Source: DATFXM01 sp035315885
GTDB lineage: Bacteria; Acidobacteriota; Blastocatellia; UBA7656
Direction of reading: 5' to 3'
Length of the DNA: 64,000 nucleotides
Assembly (NCBI GenBank): GCA_035315885.1
Contig: DATFXM010000061.1
Location: forward strand, 1 to 64,000
Each line of letters opens with the position of its first letter. Position 1 is the first letter of the stretch. The position numbers and the translations under genes were made by a program. A model generated the notes under the pieces. It made no database searches. It saw nothing but the letters and a program-made list of their open reading frames with translations, and was not told the origin of the DNA. This document shows, one piece after another, positions 1 to 10,030 of the stretch.

Positions 1-3000
1 CTAGGTCGTCGGGCAGCTCTCCGTGCAGGAGAACGGTGCCGACGGTCCGCCATTCGGCGTCGTGTTCGTCACCACGATCGGGCCTGGAAGTTTACCGCAC
101 AGCTTCTTCTTGGCCGTGATCCTCGTGAACGAGTTCGTCGACGTGTCCAGATCCTTGAACTTCAACTTGCCAGGCGCCGTGCCGCTGATCGTCACTGTCG
201 CACCTTGCTTGAAGTTCGTTCCGGTGATGTCGAGCGAGAACGTCCCCGACGAATCCCGGTGCAGCTTACATCCGGTGATAACCGCGATGTCCTGTCCTCC
301 CACTGGATTCGGGTTCGGGTTCGTCGCGCACGTAAACGTGACCTGTACACCCTGCTCGTTGCCGATCGGGCATCCAGCCGGCGCTCCCGCAGGCAGCGAC
401 GTCAGGTTCCGGCTCGTTCCGCCAGGACCCGTCGCGAAGATCAGGAACGTCTTGCCAGCGTTTGCACTGCCAAACTGGAAGAACGCATCGATCAGGTTCG
501 GATTCACGATCACGAACCGGGTCGCCTGGATCACGTTCGCCGGATTGTCACGTTGTACTGCAAACACGCTCGTCACGCTGCCTTGCGGAATCACGAAGCA
601 AGCGCCGGGTATAAGGATATCCTGGCCGATACCGCACGGTCCTGACGACGGTGAAGCCGACAACACTACCGGCGCTCTAACGCCCAACGCCACAGTGCAA
701 CCGGTACTGCGTGTGAATGCGCCGAAGACGTTGTTGTCGCCAGCCGTGAACACCGTGGTAACCGTCACAACACCGCTGCCGCCGCAGCAAGCCAGCGGGA
801 ATGCCGTACCAGGCAGTCCGATTGCGCCCAGCGTCGGCAGGGTCGCGCGAACGAGGTTGCAGCTCGCCGAGGTTACCGGCGTCGCTACGATTGTTGCCTC
901 CGGAATGCCATCACCGTTGGTATCGCACGCCAACGTGGCCGCCGTCGAAACGGTCTTGCCAGGCCGCTGTACCGGGATACCAGTGCTGCTGGTGACGTTC
1001 TGGCAGATCAGCGTCGTCTCGTTCGGGAAGAATCCGCAACCAAGCAGGTTGAGCTGAACCGCGCAAAGCGCGTTCACCAGACCTGTGGTGGTCGGGGTCG
1101 TCACAAACGGACTCGGCACTACTGTCTGACAGAAGGGTGAAGTCGGCGCGCATCCGACGCCGCGGAAGCATACGTGGCCTCGGTTGAGATCACGCTGCCG
1201 CGCCGGTGTACACTCGGCTGGATCGTTGCCTTCGAAGCGCAGGTCGAAGTCAGGAGTGGCAAGGGTGACCAATCCGCCACTATTCACGGAAGCGTCGGCG
1301 CCTTCATCGAAGATCTCGAAGAGCGTCGGTTCAGTGCCTTCTCCAATGCAGCAGGATGGACAACCAACCGCTGCCGTTTCGCCTTGTATCACTGCGAACG
1401 GATTGGTGTCGGCCGCTCTCGCAGCTTCGCCAATGTTGATTTCGCACAGACCTGGCGGATTCAGGACGCTCTGATTACCGATCGAGAAACCGGTAATCAC
1501 CGGCCGGGTCGCTGTTCCCAACAGAGCCATGTGGCAATACTCGAAGGCGAACAGACCGGTGCCGTCCAGTCGCGGATTACAGCCGACGAGCGAGCCGGTG
1601 TTAGGTTCTCGCGTCCACCGTAGATCGGTAGGACCTTCGAGCAAGTCAAAGGGCACCGCGTTGTTGCCAATGGGATTGGCTGGGTTCAGCGGTTGGTTTG
1701 CATTCTCGTCGAGCCCCACGCCATCGTCGAAGAGAGTTATGGCAAAAGTATTTCCCTTGGTAGCTACGGGGAATCCAAAAAGATCCGTGCCGCCGCAGTC
1801 TTCAAATCCAAACTCCGGCACGTTGATCCATCGGATCTTGAAGGTGTTTACTCCAGTGAATCCCATCACCTGCAATGGGAAGGACAGGTCGCTGACGGAT
1901 CTGGCAGCAGTATTCAGATCGGCCCATGCCGGAGCAATTCGCGGCGCGCCCGCCCTGAGCTCAGGTACCGTCGGCGTGTTGTCCTTGTCGCCCACGCCAA
2001 AGGTGATATTGCCGTTCGAGTTCAAGAAGAACCCATTCCAAACGCAGCCGGCAGTGCCGACAGGTCCACCGAATACAAACTCGAATCCGCCGCTGAGAGG
2101 ACCCAAGACCGGCGGTGTTCCGGCTCCGTCGTCATCATCGCCTCGGAACGGCGAGACTTGATCGTCGCCGCCCGCTACCTGATGACCAGGGTCGAAGCTC
2201 TCAAAGGTGATGGTGCCGGTGGTGTCATCATCATCCTGCTGAGTCTGACCACCGGTCTGTCCGAGCGTGACGTTTAAGCCTATCGGGTGAGGCGCGAGCC
2301 GGGCTGTGTAACGCAGCAGTCCGTGCGATAACCCAGAGAGCCCGGTTGGCGTGAGAGTTATCTGGTCGATCGGCGCCTGATCGTAAATATGATCGAAGCG
2401 ATCCGAATCGCCGTCACCCACGTTACCTCCGCTCGCGGGAGGATTCGGCACTGCATCTCCACGGAAGTCGACGAAGTCCGCTCGTCGGTCTGCCGGACAT
2501 TGATCTTCGAAGCAAAGGATCTCGCCGAGCATTGGTGACGGGCTCTTGCCGACGCCGGCCGGTTCTGCCCCGCTGATTACGTAGACGGTTCCGTTATCGT
2601 CAACCGTCAGACCTGACTGTCCCGAGAAGTCGATCTGCATATCCAGCTTCAATGTGGAGCTGGTTGCGATTGCTTGCGTACCGGCCGGTGGCCGGATATC
2701 CGGTCCGTTTCCGAGCGCGAATACTCTGAAATTGTTTACTCCTGTCACCAGTGTCTGGCCAGGGACTGCTACGTCGGCAAAGCCGTCAGCCATTGGAACA
2801 ATGCCCGGGATCGACTGTCCGGCGGCAACTTGTTTCCCGGTACAAGGATCGAAGTCTCCGGAGCAGTCAGCGAAGCTGATGATCATCGACGGCGTAGGGC
2901 CCAATGCTGGCGGATTGGTGAACAGGCCTTCGGTGCTTTGAGTACCGGGGTCGTCAGTGCCAACGAACGAGCGAGAGACTGCGGCGTAGATCGTATTGCA

Positions 3001-4176
3001 TGGACCGGCTGATATCGCCACGATATTTCCGAACGTCGGGGACTGGCCGCTATAGACGGTGAAGAAGGGGGTATCTGGGAATCTGTCGCCGTCAAAGTCG
3101 AACGCCTTCAATATCCGTCCACCCGAGAATTGCACCAGATCTGCCTGGGACCAATAGATGTCGCCGTGATCGTCCACCGCGACTCCCCCAATCGACGAAT
3201 TTGCACTGGCCGCAAACAAACCGGTCCCCTGGATGGTAATCGGGAACGCCACGTCCGGAGTGTCGTCGATCAACACGAAGAACAGCCCGCTTCTGAATAT
3301 CGAGTTGCCACCTATTTTGAAACCCTCGGAATCGGTGAATGACCCCCAGAGAACTTCGCCGGGAATGCCGGTCCCGAGAAAATCCGCGGCTGGATTGACC
3401 GCAAGTCCGGTGACGGTAACCTGGTCGTCCAGCAAGAACTGCGGGCCTAGCGTCGTAGGCAGGTTGATCTGGTTGACTAAATCTACGCGCCCGTCACCGG
3501 TAGTATCAGCACCGACCCAAACGTTTCCAAGCGAGTCGCCGTAGTAGAAGATGTTTTCATTGAATCCGTTTGCGAAGGTGTGCTCGGAGATCGCGGTGCG
3601 CGTCAGCACCTGATCGCCATCGAGCTCCACTCCCGAAAAGTCGTCGACTTTTGCGGCATGGTCGGCGACACAGTCTTCCCTTCCGTCCCAGTCACCCAGC
3701 AGAGCTACTTCGGAAAACTGGGTGTCACGACCGCCGAAGGTGGTCATGATGCCCGCCGAGAGAGCGCTTCTGGCATTGAGGTTCTGCGGCTGGCCTATTT
3801 GTGGCTCGAAGCCGGAACTCGCGGTCGCGCCGAGCCAATGACCCTTGCTGCGCGTTTTTGGCTTTTCGGAGAACCCGAGCATCGCCTTAGCTCTTGGGTC
3901 GAGCTGGCCGCCTGCCGTCCCTGAGTCGGAGTCGGTGATCAGCGGCCCATCCTTCATTACGGACTGCGGGGTGACTTTGCCGGATTTGCGCTGTCCTGAG
4001 AGATTGGCGGGCACCCGTCTTTGAGACGTCAGGGGATTAGCCCTCGGAGCGGCGACAGGCGCCGCCGGTGCGACAGACCGAGCGGAAGCACGAAACTTCG
4101 CGCCAATTAGCGGAACACTCAGCGCTGCGATTGCAACGCCCATGATAACGACCTTCAGTACGCTCCTTGTCACCAT
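1..4176 (-). CDS. Large secreted Cys-rich protein with Ca-loop motifs and C-terminal IPT/TIG-like domains
   Basis: The gene is complete: the TAG stop lies at the first three bases of the window and the start is ATG at 4176, preceded by a strong GGGAGGAATT ribosome-binding site. The 1391-aa product begins with a short basic stretch and a hydrophobic signal segment (about residues 7-25). The first 600 residues contain several Asp-rich loops of the DxxGDGxxD type (for example TTGDGRVD, DFDGDRFPD, DGDSDRFD) that look like calcium-binding turns. The middle is Cys- and Gly-rich. The last 250 residues contain two beta-sandwich stretches of the IPT/TIG kind (SASPSSGPCG; ITGTNFKQGATVTISG). No catalytic motif was seen. 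An extracellular structural or adhesive role is inference. It has its own promoter and is not in an operon with the downstream receptor gene, which ends 416 bases upstream of it. Confidence 0.8.
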   Translation of the reverse strand: MVTRSVLKVVIMGVAIAALSVPLIGAKFRASARSVAPAAPVAAPRANPLTSQRRVPANLSGQRKSGKVTPQSVMKDGPLITDSDSGTAGGQLDPRAKAMLGFSEKPKTRSKGHWLGATASSGFEPQIGQPQNLNARSALSAGIMTTFGGRDTQFSEVALLGDWDGREDCVADHAAKVDDFSGVELDGDQVLTRTAISEHTFANGFNENIFYYGDSLGNVWVGADTTGDGRVDLVNQINLPTTLGPQFLLDDQVTVTGLAVNPAADFLGTGIPGEVLWGSFTDSEGFKIGGNSIFRSGLFFVLIDDTPDVAFPITIQGTGLFAASANSSIGGVAVDDHGDIYWSQADLVQFSGGRILKAFDFDGDRFPDTPFFTVYSGQSPTFGNIVAISAGPCNTIYAAVSRSFVGTDDPGTQSTEGLFTNPPALGPTPSMIISFADCSGDFDPCTGKQVAAGQSIPGIVPMADGFADVAVPGQTLVTGVNNFRVFALGNGPDIRPPAGTQAIATSSTLKLDMQIDFSGQSGLTVDDNGTVYVISGAEPAGVGKSPSPMLGEILCFEDQCPADRRADFVDFRGDAVPNPPASGGNVGDGDSDRFDHIYDQAPIDQITLTPTGLSGLSHGLLRYTARLAPHPIGLNVTLGQTGGQTQQDDDDTTGTITFESFDPGHQVAGGDDQVSPFRGDDDDGAGTPPVLGPLSGGFEFVFGGPVGTAGCVWNGFFLNSNGNITFGVGDKDNTPTVPELRAGAPRIAPAWADLNTAARSVSDLSFPLQVMGFTGVNTFKIRWINVPEFGFEDCGGTDLFGFPVATKGNTFAITLFDDGVGLDENANQPLNPANPIGNNAVPFDLLEGPTDLRWTREPNTGSLVGCNPRLDGTGLFAFEYCHMALLGTATRPVITGFSIGNQSVLNPPGLCEINIGEAARAADTNPFAVIQGETAAVGCPSCCIGEGTEPTLFEIFDEGADASVNSGGLVTLATPDFDLRFEGNDPAECTPARQRDLNRGHVCFRGVGCAPTSPFCQTVVPSPFVTTPTTTGLVNALCAVQLNLLGCGFFPNETTLICQNVTSSTGIPVQRPGKTVSTAATLACDTNGDGIPEATIVATPVTSASCNLVRATLPTLGAIGLPGTAFPLACCGGSGVVTVTTVFTAGDNNVFGAFTRSTGCTVALGVRAPVVLSASPSSGPCGIGQDILIPGACFVIPQGSVTSVFAVQRDNPANVIQATRFVIVNPNLIDAFFQFGSANAGKTFLIFATGPGGTSRNLTSLPAGAPAGCPIGNEQGVQVTFTCATNPNPNPVGGQDIAVITGCKLHRDSSGTFSLDITGTNFKQGATVTISGTAPGKLKFKDLDTSTNSFTRITAKKKLCGKLPGPIVVTNTTPNGGPSAPFSCTESCPTT

Positions 4177-4413
4177 CTCTCAATTCCTCCCGGCGGATAC
4201 AGGTTTGTTCGAACGCAATGCTGGATCAAAGTTGACTTAGCTGTATTCGAGTAACAGCCAAAATAGGCAAAGGGAGAGCTGAAACTAAAACGCACGCAAA
4301 GTAAGACTGCTTCTTTGAGAGCGTGCCAGCTCCGGTCCTGCGGCTGGCCATCCCTACTGCTTGGGAACCGACAACATACAACGCATCACGCGGGGCGTGA
4401 TAAGGCGGTCGCC

Positions 4414-4442
4414 ATAATATGATGAAAAATTAAGAAAGGCAA
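4414..4442 (-). promoter_or_regulatory. Sigma70-like promoter for the 1391-aa secreted protein gene
   Basis: On the minus strand the -35 is TTGCCT (4437-4442), the spacer is 17 bases and the -10 is TATTAT (4414-4419, five of six matches to consensus). It would give a leader of about 230 nt before the ATG at 4176. The prediction is from sequence only. Confidence 0.5.
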
Positions 4443-4503
4443 CAACTTTATGATTGAAAAGGCTTTAAGTTTTTCAGATTTCAGAGGAGAGAGAACTCGG
4501 AAT

Positions 4504-4537
4504 CAAAAAAGGTGCGAGCCGGGGGCGCGCACCTTTA
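4504..4537 (-). terminator. Intrinsic terminator of the TonB receptor gene
   Basis: On the minus strand, AAAGGTGCG pairs with CGCACCTTT around a GC-rich loop and is followed directly by a run of T (bases 4505-4510 are A on the plus strand). It lies 55 bases downstream of the receptor stop codon, so it ends that transcript. Confidence 0.8.
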
Positions 4538-4592
4538 AACAATCGACTACTTTTGACGATCAACCGGTTTGCCCGGTCTAGGTTTGCCGAGT

Positions 4593-7500
4593 TTAGAACC
4601 TGAAACGGCCGCCAAACTGCAAAGCGCGCGGACCGCCCGTCCCAAAATTCTGACCCGCACGTCCGTTGGCCAAGCCAAAGTTGCCCGACGTGATGTCCGA
4701 AGCGCTCGAATCAAAGGTCAAGTTCGAAATGTTGAAAATATTGAACACCTCGAAGAACCCCTGAATCTCCCAGCGCTCCTTGATCTTGATCGTCTTGGTT
4801 ATCCGAATGTCCTCAGATTGGAAATCATCTCCAAAGACAAAGTTCGTCGGTATAACCGCAGGCTTTACGATAGTGCCCCTGGCATCGGGCTTGCCGGCAA
4901 AGTCCGCGTTGAACTGGTTGACCAGCGTCAGAAACTCGCTGCGTCCGACGCCCCTGTTCAAGCCGTTAACCTTCAACCCCGGCAACGTATCGCCAGTCGT
5001 GCCGTCGCCGTTGATGTCGTTGGTGCTGTTGATCCGCGCGTTGAAAGGCGGACGGCTCGCATAAGTCGCAATCAACGCTCCCTGGATTCCCCACGGCAGA
5101 TCCAGAACACCACTCACCGTCAACCGATGCCGCGCATCCGCACTGTCCGGGCCGTAGTGTCCAAACGGATTAGTGATGTCCTCGCCGGTGAAGAAGGTGT
5201 TCAACGCCGAAAGCGCATAGCTCGCGGTGAGCTGATACCTCTTCGAAAAGCGCTTGTCGAACTTCACCAGCAGCGCCTTGTAGTCCTGACGCCCGCTGCT
5301 TTCGATCACGCTGATCGGACCGTTGCTGCAGGCCACCGCCGGATTGATCGCCTCAAGGCCAACGCACTTTCGGAGAACAGGTCCCCCAAGCGCCGGCACT
5401 CGATTGAAAAAGTCCCGGTCGTTCTGGAACAAAACGTGTTGCCGTTTCCGGAACACGAAATCCGCCGACACCGCCATGTCATGAGGCAGTTGCCTCTGAA
5501 CGCCGATGCTGAACTGCTCCGAATACGGGATCTGCAAATTCGGATCGAGGAGGTCGGTCCCCGTCTTGAAGAAGCCGATACCGGTCACTCCCTGGCTACC
5601 CAACGTCCCGAATTGCGCGAGGATTGACGGCACCTGCGTACTCAACAGGGTCAGAAAATCTCGTGCGGTCATCTTGGTTGGAACCGTGCCAAAGTCGATC
5701 GGTGCACCCAGCGGAACGTTGATCAGGTTCAGCGGAGGAGGCAGCGGGATCGGTAGCTGCGGGAATACGATCGTGTTCCTGAAAAACGAACCAGGAACCT
5801 GGGACCGACCATTGCCCAAGGGCCCAATCGCCGCCCGCTCGCGCAGTCTGGTCACAAACAGAATCGTGTCGTAGTACATGCCGGCGCCGCCCCGGATGAC
5901 GGTCTTACCCTTGTTGCCGATGTCCCACGCAAAGCCAGCCGAAGGTGCAATGTTGTTCGTATCCTTGTCGGGCTTTCCAACCTTCCCGATCAGGGGCAAC
6001 AGCAACTCCGGCTTTGCCAGATCATGATTCTGAAGGTTCGTCTCGTAGGTGTACGAGGCGCCGAAACTGAACGTGAATCCAGGCTTGACCGCCCAAGAGT
6101 CCTGTCCGTAGAACCTCAACCGGTTGCTCTTCCGAGCGATGTCGCCCTGGAATGGTGGAGGCTGTGATGGATCGCCGATTCCAACCAGCGGAACCCCGGA
6201 ACCCGCGATAAGCGGCAGGTTCAGCAGATCGTCATAAGTGATCTTCGCACCCGGAGTCAAAAAGTTCGCGGGTACAGGAATATTAAGCGCCGCGATCAGC
6301 GCAGGCTTGAGCGCGCCCGGAATCTGCGGGTTTCCGTTGATGCCAGCGGCTACAAGTTGGTTGAAGCCGATGACGTCTCGTGGATTGTGGACCAGCATCA
6401 GCGCCGGATCCAGAAACGCCCACAGACCCTTGCCGTAGTTGTGCTCTACCTCGCCGCCAAACCGAAGCCTGTGCGCGCCCTTCTGCCAGTTCAGGTTGTC
6501 GGTGAACTGATAGCGATCCAGGTTTCGGGCCTGCGGCGCGTTGACTGTGTTCCCAAGGCGCAGGTTGCTGCCGTTGAGGCGAATCTGCGGTCCGCCCAGT
6601 CCGATGCAGCCGATATTGTCCGCCGGGCAATGAGCACTGGTCGGGATGTTTTCGCTGTTTTGGATCTTCTGGTAGTTGAACCGAAGGTCGTTGATGATCG
6701 TCTGAGTCAGGATGGTGGTCAAGCTGCCGATGATGTTTTCATCCTGGCTCCCATTGTCGCGCCAGTTCGACGGCAGAGTGTTGTCAGCGTCCGGTGCAAA
6801 CACCTTGTTGTCGTCGTGACTATAGCGTACGAAAAGATTGTTCTTGGCAGTGAGCTTCGGTATGTCAACGCGGACATTCCCGAGTGTGCCTTTGTAAGGG
6901 CTGTTCAGCACGGTGCTGAACTGCGACACCGAGGGAAGCCCCGGAAGAATGGGGTTGCCGGTTACAAAAGACGATATGGCCGAGTTCTGGTCAAGCCGTT
7001 CAACGTTACCGAAGAAGAACACTTTGTCCTTCTTGATCGGACCGCTCAACGCCCCTCCGTATTGATAGCGTCTGAAGAACGGATCGAAGTTGCTGTCAGG
7101 CCGGAAGAACGTAGGCAAAGCCGAAATGCTGTGATCGCGGAAATACAGAAATGCATTTCCGTGAAAGTCGTTGGATCCCGTCCTCGAAACAATGTTGACC
7201 GCGCCAACCGAGGTTACACCGGTTGACAGATCAAAATTGAACGTTGAAATCTGGAATTCCTGAACGGTCTCGGTGGAGAAATTCTGAGCTGCGCCGCCGC
7301 AGACCGGATCCAGAATGCTGCCCCCGTCCACGGTCAGTCTGGTCAGCGCCGCGTTTGCGCCGCCAATTGAGACGTTGAACAGATTGTTCTGAGCACCCGG
7401 ATTGCTGGCTGAAACGCTTACACCGGGTTCGAGCGAAGCAAGCTGCAGGAAGTTGCGGCCGTTTAGCGGCAACGCATCGACCTTTTGTCGCGTTATGACG

Positions 7501-7916
7501 CCATCAATCTTGTACTCTTCCTTATTGATCGTGGAGGCTTCAGCCACCACGTCAACAACTTCTTCTTTGGCGCCCGCACGCATGGTCGCGTCTCCGGAAG
7601 TAGTGTTGCCCACCTGGACTGTGGCGGTGATTACCTGGGTCGCGAACCCCTGCGCCTCGATTTTTACTTCGTACGTGCCGGGCAGCAGGTTGTCTACAGC
7701 GTAGATACCGTCGCCGCCGGTCGATACTTTTCGACTGCTCCCGGTTGCCTTGTTCGTGACCGTCACCATGGCATTGGTGATGACGGCCGCGTGCTCGTCG
7801 GTTACCGTACCTCGAACCGATCCGGTCGGGTTCTGGCCGACAGCGGGCAAAATAATGCCTGCGATCATGGCTGTCGACATAACCACGACCAGCAGGCGCT
7901 TAAACCTTTCACGCAT
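4593..7916 (-). CDS. Oar-type TonB-dependent receptor with N-terminal carboxypeptidase-regulatory-like domain
   Basis: The 1107-aa product is an outer-membrane TonB-dependent transporter of the Oar type. The chosen ATG at 7916 has a clear AAAGGAGA site in front; an upstream in-frame start at 8042 would add 42 basic residues before the signal peptide and is unlikely. A signal peptide (ending near AVGQ) is followed by a carboxypeptidase-regulatory-like beta-sandwich (GSVRGTVTDEHAAVITNAMV) and a plug region (VDALPLNGRNFLQLASLEPG, VQEFQISTFNFD), then a long beta-barrel ending in GRFRF, the terminal Phe expected for BAM-dependent insertion. The substrate is unknown. A terminator lies just downstream and no transport partner is adjacent, so it appears monocistronic. 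Confidence 0.9.
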   Translation of the reverse strand: MRERFKRLLVVVMSTAMIAGIILPAVGQNPTGSVRGTVTDEHAAVITNAMVTVTNKATGSSRKVSTGGDGIYAVDNLLPGTYEVKIEAQGFATQVITATVQVGNTTSGDATMRAGAKEEVVDVVAEASTINKEEYKIDGVITRQKVDALPLNGRNFLQLASLEPGVSVSASNPGAQNNLFNVSIGGANAALTRLTVDGGSILDPVCGGAAQNFSTETVQEFQISTFNFDLSTGVTSVGAVNIVSRTGSNDFHGNAFLYFRDHSISALPTFFRPDSNFDPFFRRYQYGGALSGPIKKDKVFFFGNVERLDQNSAISSFVTGNPILPGLPSVSQFSTVLNSPYKGTLGNVRVDIPKLTAKNNLFVRYSHDDNKVFAPDADNTLPSNWRDNGSQDENIIGSLTTILTQTIINDLRFNYQKIQNSENIPTSAHCPADNIGCIGLGGPQIRLNGSNLRLGNTVNAPQARNLDRYQFTDNLNWQKGAHRLRFGGEVEHNYGKGLWAFLDPALMLVHNPRDVIGFNQLVAAGINGNPQIPGALKPALIAALNIPVPANFLTPGAKITYDDLLNLPLIAGSGVPLVGIGDPSQPPPFQGDIARKSNRLRFYGQDSWAVKPGFTFSFGASYTYETNLQNHDLAKPELLLPLIGKVGKPDKDTNNIAPSAGFAWDIGNKGKTVIRGGAGMYYDTILFVTRLRERAAIGPLGNGRSQVPGSFFRNTIVFPQLPIPLPPPLNLINVPLGAPIDFGTVPTKMTARDFLTLLSTQVPSILAQFGTLGSQGVTGIGFFKTGTDLLDPNLQIPYSEQFSIGVQRQLPHDMAVSADFVFRKRQHVLFQNDRDFFNRVPALGGPVLRKCVGLEAINPAVACSNGPISVIESSGRQDYKALLVKFDKRFSKRYQLTASYALSALNTFFTGEDITNPFGHYGPDSADARHRLTVSGVLDLPWGIQGALIATYASRPPFNARINSTNDINGDGTTGDTLPGLKVNGLNRGVGRSEFLTLVNQFNADFAGKPDARGTIVKPAVIPTNFVFGDDFQSEDIRITKTIKIKERWEIQGFFEVFNIFNISNLTFDSSASDITSGNFGLANGRAGQNFGTGGPRALQFGGRFRF

Positions 7917-8245
7917 ACTTCGTCTCCTTTCAGTTCCTGTGAGCGGGTAGGGCTTGCCTTTTGATTTGTACTGACTGCGCAAACGCGAGGCCCCCCTCGG
8001 ACCACTTCGACACGGGCCGCGTAGCAGTCGGTCGTGACGCATAAGGCCAACTTACGATGAACACTTCTAGAGGCTTATCCTCTTCCTAAGCGCGCAACAA
8101 CAACAAATTACTCGTTGAAAAAAGAAGAAAGAAAGTGCCGATGAACGGGCATATCATTGTTTTTTTCGTCAGATATTGTCAAGCGCTTTTTGACCAACCG
8201 CCTTGAGCGCCTGCCGACCGATCAGTAAGATTCCGCGGTAGATTA
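7917..8245. other. Divergent intergenic region
   Basis: This 329-base stretch separates the TonB receptor (minus) from the ceramidase-like gene (plus). It contains a minus-strand promoter (8153-8182) and an 8-base palindrome AAGCGCTT (8181-8188) that overlaps the upstream end of the -35 and resembles a LacI-family half-site core. No ORF is supported. The plus-strand promoter was not identified. Confidence 0.5.
8153..8182 (-). promoter_or_regulatory. Sigma70-like promoter for the TonB receptor gene
   Basis: On the minus strand there is a perfect TTGACA -35 (8177-8182), an 18-base spacer and AATGAT (8153-8158) as -10. The palindrome AAGCGCTT at 8181-8188 touches the -35 and could be an operator. 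The leader to the ATG at 7916 would be about 230 nt. Confidence 0.55.
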
Positions 8246-10030
8246 ATGAACCCTATAGACGCCGTCACACACCGCCTCTCGAGGTGCTTTATGCCGCGTT
8301 ACCATCGCCGGTCTTCGCGCGCGTTCCACGCTCTGATCGTCCGGCTGACCCTGCTCTCGATCATGGTCACCGCCGGGCTCTGGACAACAGGCGGCCAGGT
8401 GCGAACTCATCGTCCGACCGGCGGCTTTAAGGCAGGCGCTGCCGCCGTGTCGATCACTCCGTTTGGCTCAAACCCCGGTTGGGGCGGAACAATCACCGAA
8501 ACTGGCGTCTGGGGCGAAAAGTTCACAGATAAAAACCATAACGGCCGCTGGGATCCCGGCGAGCCGTTTGAAGATGACCCGGTCAATACGCAGCTCGACC
8601 CCAGTTCAAAAGGAAAATACGACGGCATCTTTCTTGCCGGATTCGGAAGAAACAGACTCGCAACCGGCAAGCACGACGACCTGTGGGCACGCGCACTAGT
8701 GCTGGAGGACGGCCAGACAAAAATCGCCATCGTGTCCGTAGACTTGATTGGCTACTACTCCAAGGCGAACTACTACGGGGTCGCTGAAATTCAGAAGATG
8801 ATCGACCCGTCGCTGGGCATCGGCGAAGTGCTGGTGACATCGACACACGACCACGAAGGACCCGATACGATCGGCGCATGGGGCGTCGATCCGCTCAGTG
8901 ACGGCAAGTACCCGAGGTATCTTCGTTTTGTCGATCAGCAAATAGCCAAGGCGGTTACGAAGGCAGCCCGGTCGACCGTCCGAGTCGTGATGAAGCTTGG
9001 TAAGACTGATCCGACGACGTCCCCTTCGATAGCCGGCATGCAGACTCGCACGGGCGGCCGGCCGCCGCAATTCTTCGATGAAGAGCTGCGAGTGATGCAA
9101 CTGTGGAACGGCGAGCGTCGCGTCCTCGACCGCGTTGTCGCAACTGTCGTTCAGTGGAACACTCACCCCGAGTCCATGGAGAGCAAGAACACCGAAATCA
9201 CTTCTGATTTTCCAAACGCAGTACGACAGGCCGTTGAACAGAAATACGGCGGCATTGCGATGTACATCAGCGGGGATCTCGGAGCAGTGGAGATCATCGG
9301 AGACACAAACAACAAACGGGGAGATAGGATCAAGTTCGACGGGAAAGAATTCCCTCTCAACGCGAACGGAAATCGGCCGGCTTACACCTTCGAACGTACC
9401 GAGGCTATTGGGCGCGACATTGCCAAAGCGGCATTCGAAGCGCTCGAGCGCGGTGAATGGAATTCATTACGCAGCTTCTACGTCAACAAGGCTGCGGTTC
9501 GGGCTCCGATGGATAATCAGGCCTACATTCTCTTGTCGGCGAAGGGCGTGCTGGATACGATGCCTCCTCCGAAACAGGGAGTGCCTATCGAAATCGAAAC
9601 ACAGGTCTACGCGATTACTATCGGGAACGCTCAAATCATCACGACACCGGGCGAGCTGTTCCCCGAAGTCTTTTACGGGGTCGATGCGAATCGCCGGCGC
9701 GATTGCCTTGCGGCGGACACCGGCCTCGCAGCCGAACCAGCAATCAGAGAGAGAATGCCGGCGAAGTACGTGTTCGTGCTCGGTCTTTGCCCGGACGAGT
9801 TCGGATACATCGTTCCGGCATACGACTTTCGAGCGCCGTCACCAGACTCGAAGAGGGGATTGATCGAGACGCGTGACGCTTGCAAGCAAGCGGGCGTTCC
9901 GGACCATTATCACGAGACAAACTCGGCGAGTTCTCAGCTCGCGGCGAGGTGGGCATGTACCGCGGCCCGATTATTCGACGGGAAGAAATCGGGCTCCCCG
10001 GCTTGTGAATCACTAGCTCCGCAAAACTGA
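8246..10030 (+). CDS. Secreted neutral/alkaline ceramidase-fold protein
   Basis: The 594-aa product has an N-terminal membrane/signal segment (about residues 28-50) and matches the N-terminal fold of neutral/alkaline non-lysosomal ceramidases: AGAAAVSITPFG, the central VLVTSTHDHEGPD metal-binding His motif (THTHSGP in classic enzymes) and VVQWNTHPE. A calcium-loop-like insertion (DKNHNGRWDPGE) sits near residue 95. The stretch YISGDLGAVE aligns with the nucleophile motif GNLSPN of known ceramidases but appears to lack the Ser, so the reaction may differ. It probably acts in the periplasm or outside on an amide- or ester-linked substrate. The stop overlaps the next start (TGATG), coupling it to gmhB. 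ATG at 8246 is used; ATG at 8291 is an alternative. Confidence 0.7.
   Translation: MNPIDAVTHRLSRCFMPRYHRRSSRAFHALIVRLTLLSIMVTAGLWTTGGQVRTHRPTGGFKAGAAAVSITPFGSNPGWGGTITETGVWGEKFTDKNHNGRWDPGEPFEDDPVNTQLDPSSKGKYDGIFLAGFGRNRLATGKHDDLWARALVLEDGQTKIAIVSVDLIGYYSKANYYGVAEIQKMIDPSLGIGEVLVTSTHDHEGPDTIGAWGVDPLSDGKYPRYLRFVDQQIAKAVTKAARSTVRVVMKLGKTDPTTSPSIAGMQTRTGGRPPQFFDEELRVMQLWNGERRVLDRVVATVVQWNTHPESMESKNTEITSDFPNAVRQAVEQKYGGIAMYISGDLGAVEIIGDTNNKRGDRIKFDGKEFPLNANGNRPAYTFERTEAIGRDIAKAAFEALERGEWNSLRSFYVNKAAVRAPMDNQAYILLSAKGVLDTMPPPKQGVPIEIETQVYAITIGNAQIITTPGELFPEVFYGVDANRRRDCLAADTGLAAEPAIRERMPAKYVFVLGLCPDEFGYIVPAYDFRAPSPDSKRGLIETRDACKQAGVPDHYHETNSASSQLAARWACTAARLFDGKKSGSPACESLAPQN

Larger units (their letters stand above)
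4177..4592. other. Intergenic region with promoter, leader and terminator
   Basis: This 416-base gap separates the start of the 1391-aa gene from the end of the TonB receptor gene, both on the minus strand. It holds the receptor's intrinsic terminator (4504-4537), a sigma70-like promoter (4414-4442) and a leader of about 230 nt. The leader can fold a GC hairpin where GCCAGC near 4350 pairs with GCTGGC near 4330 on the minus strand. No ORF is supported here. Confidence 0.6.

Noticed and set aside
4261..4375. A plus-strand segment with GGCAAAG, GAAAC and CGCAAAG spaced somewhat like a GEMM riboswitch.
   Set aside because: No P2 or P3 stem can be drawn, the core lacks GCC after CGCAAAG, and no plus-strand gene follows.
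4569..5627. A 352-codon plus-strand ORF opposite the TonB receptor.
   Set aside because: It is the mirror of a well-supported coding frame, has no domain signal and no ribosome-binding site.
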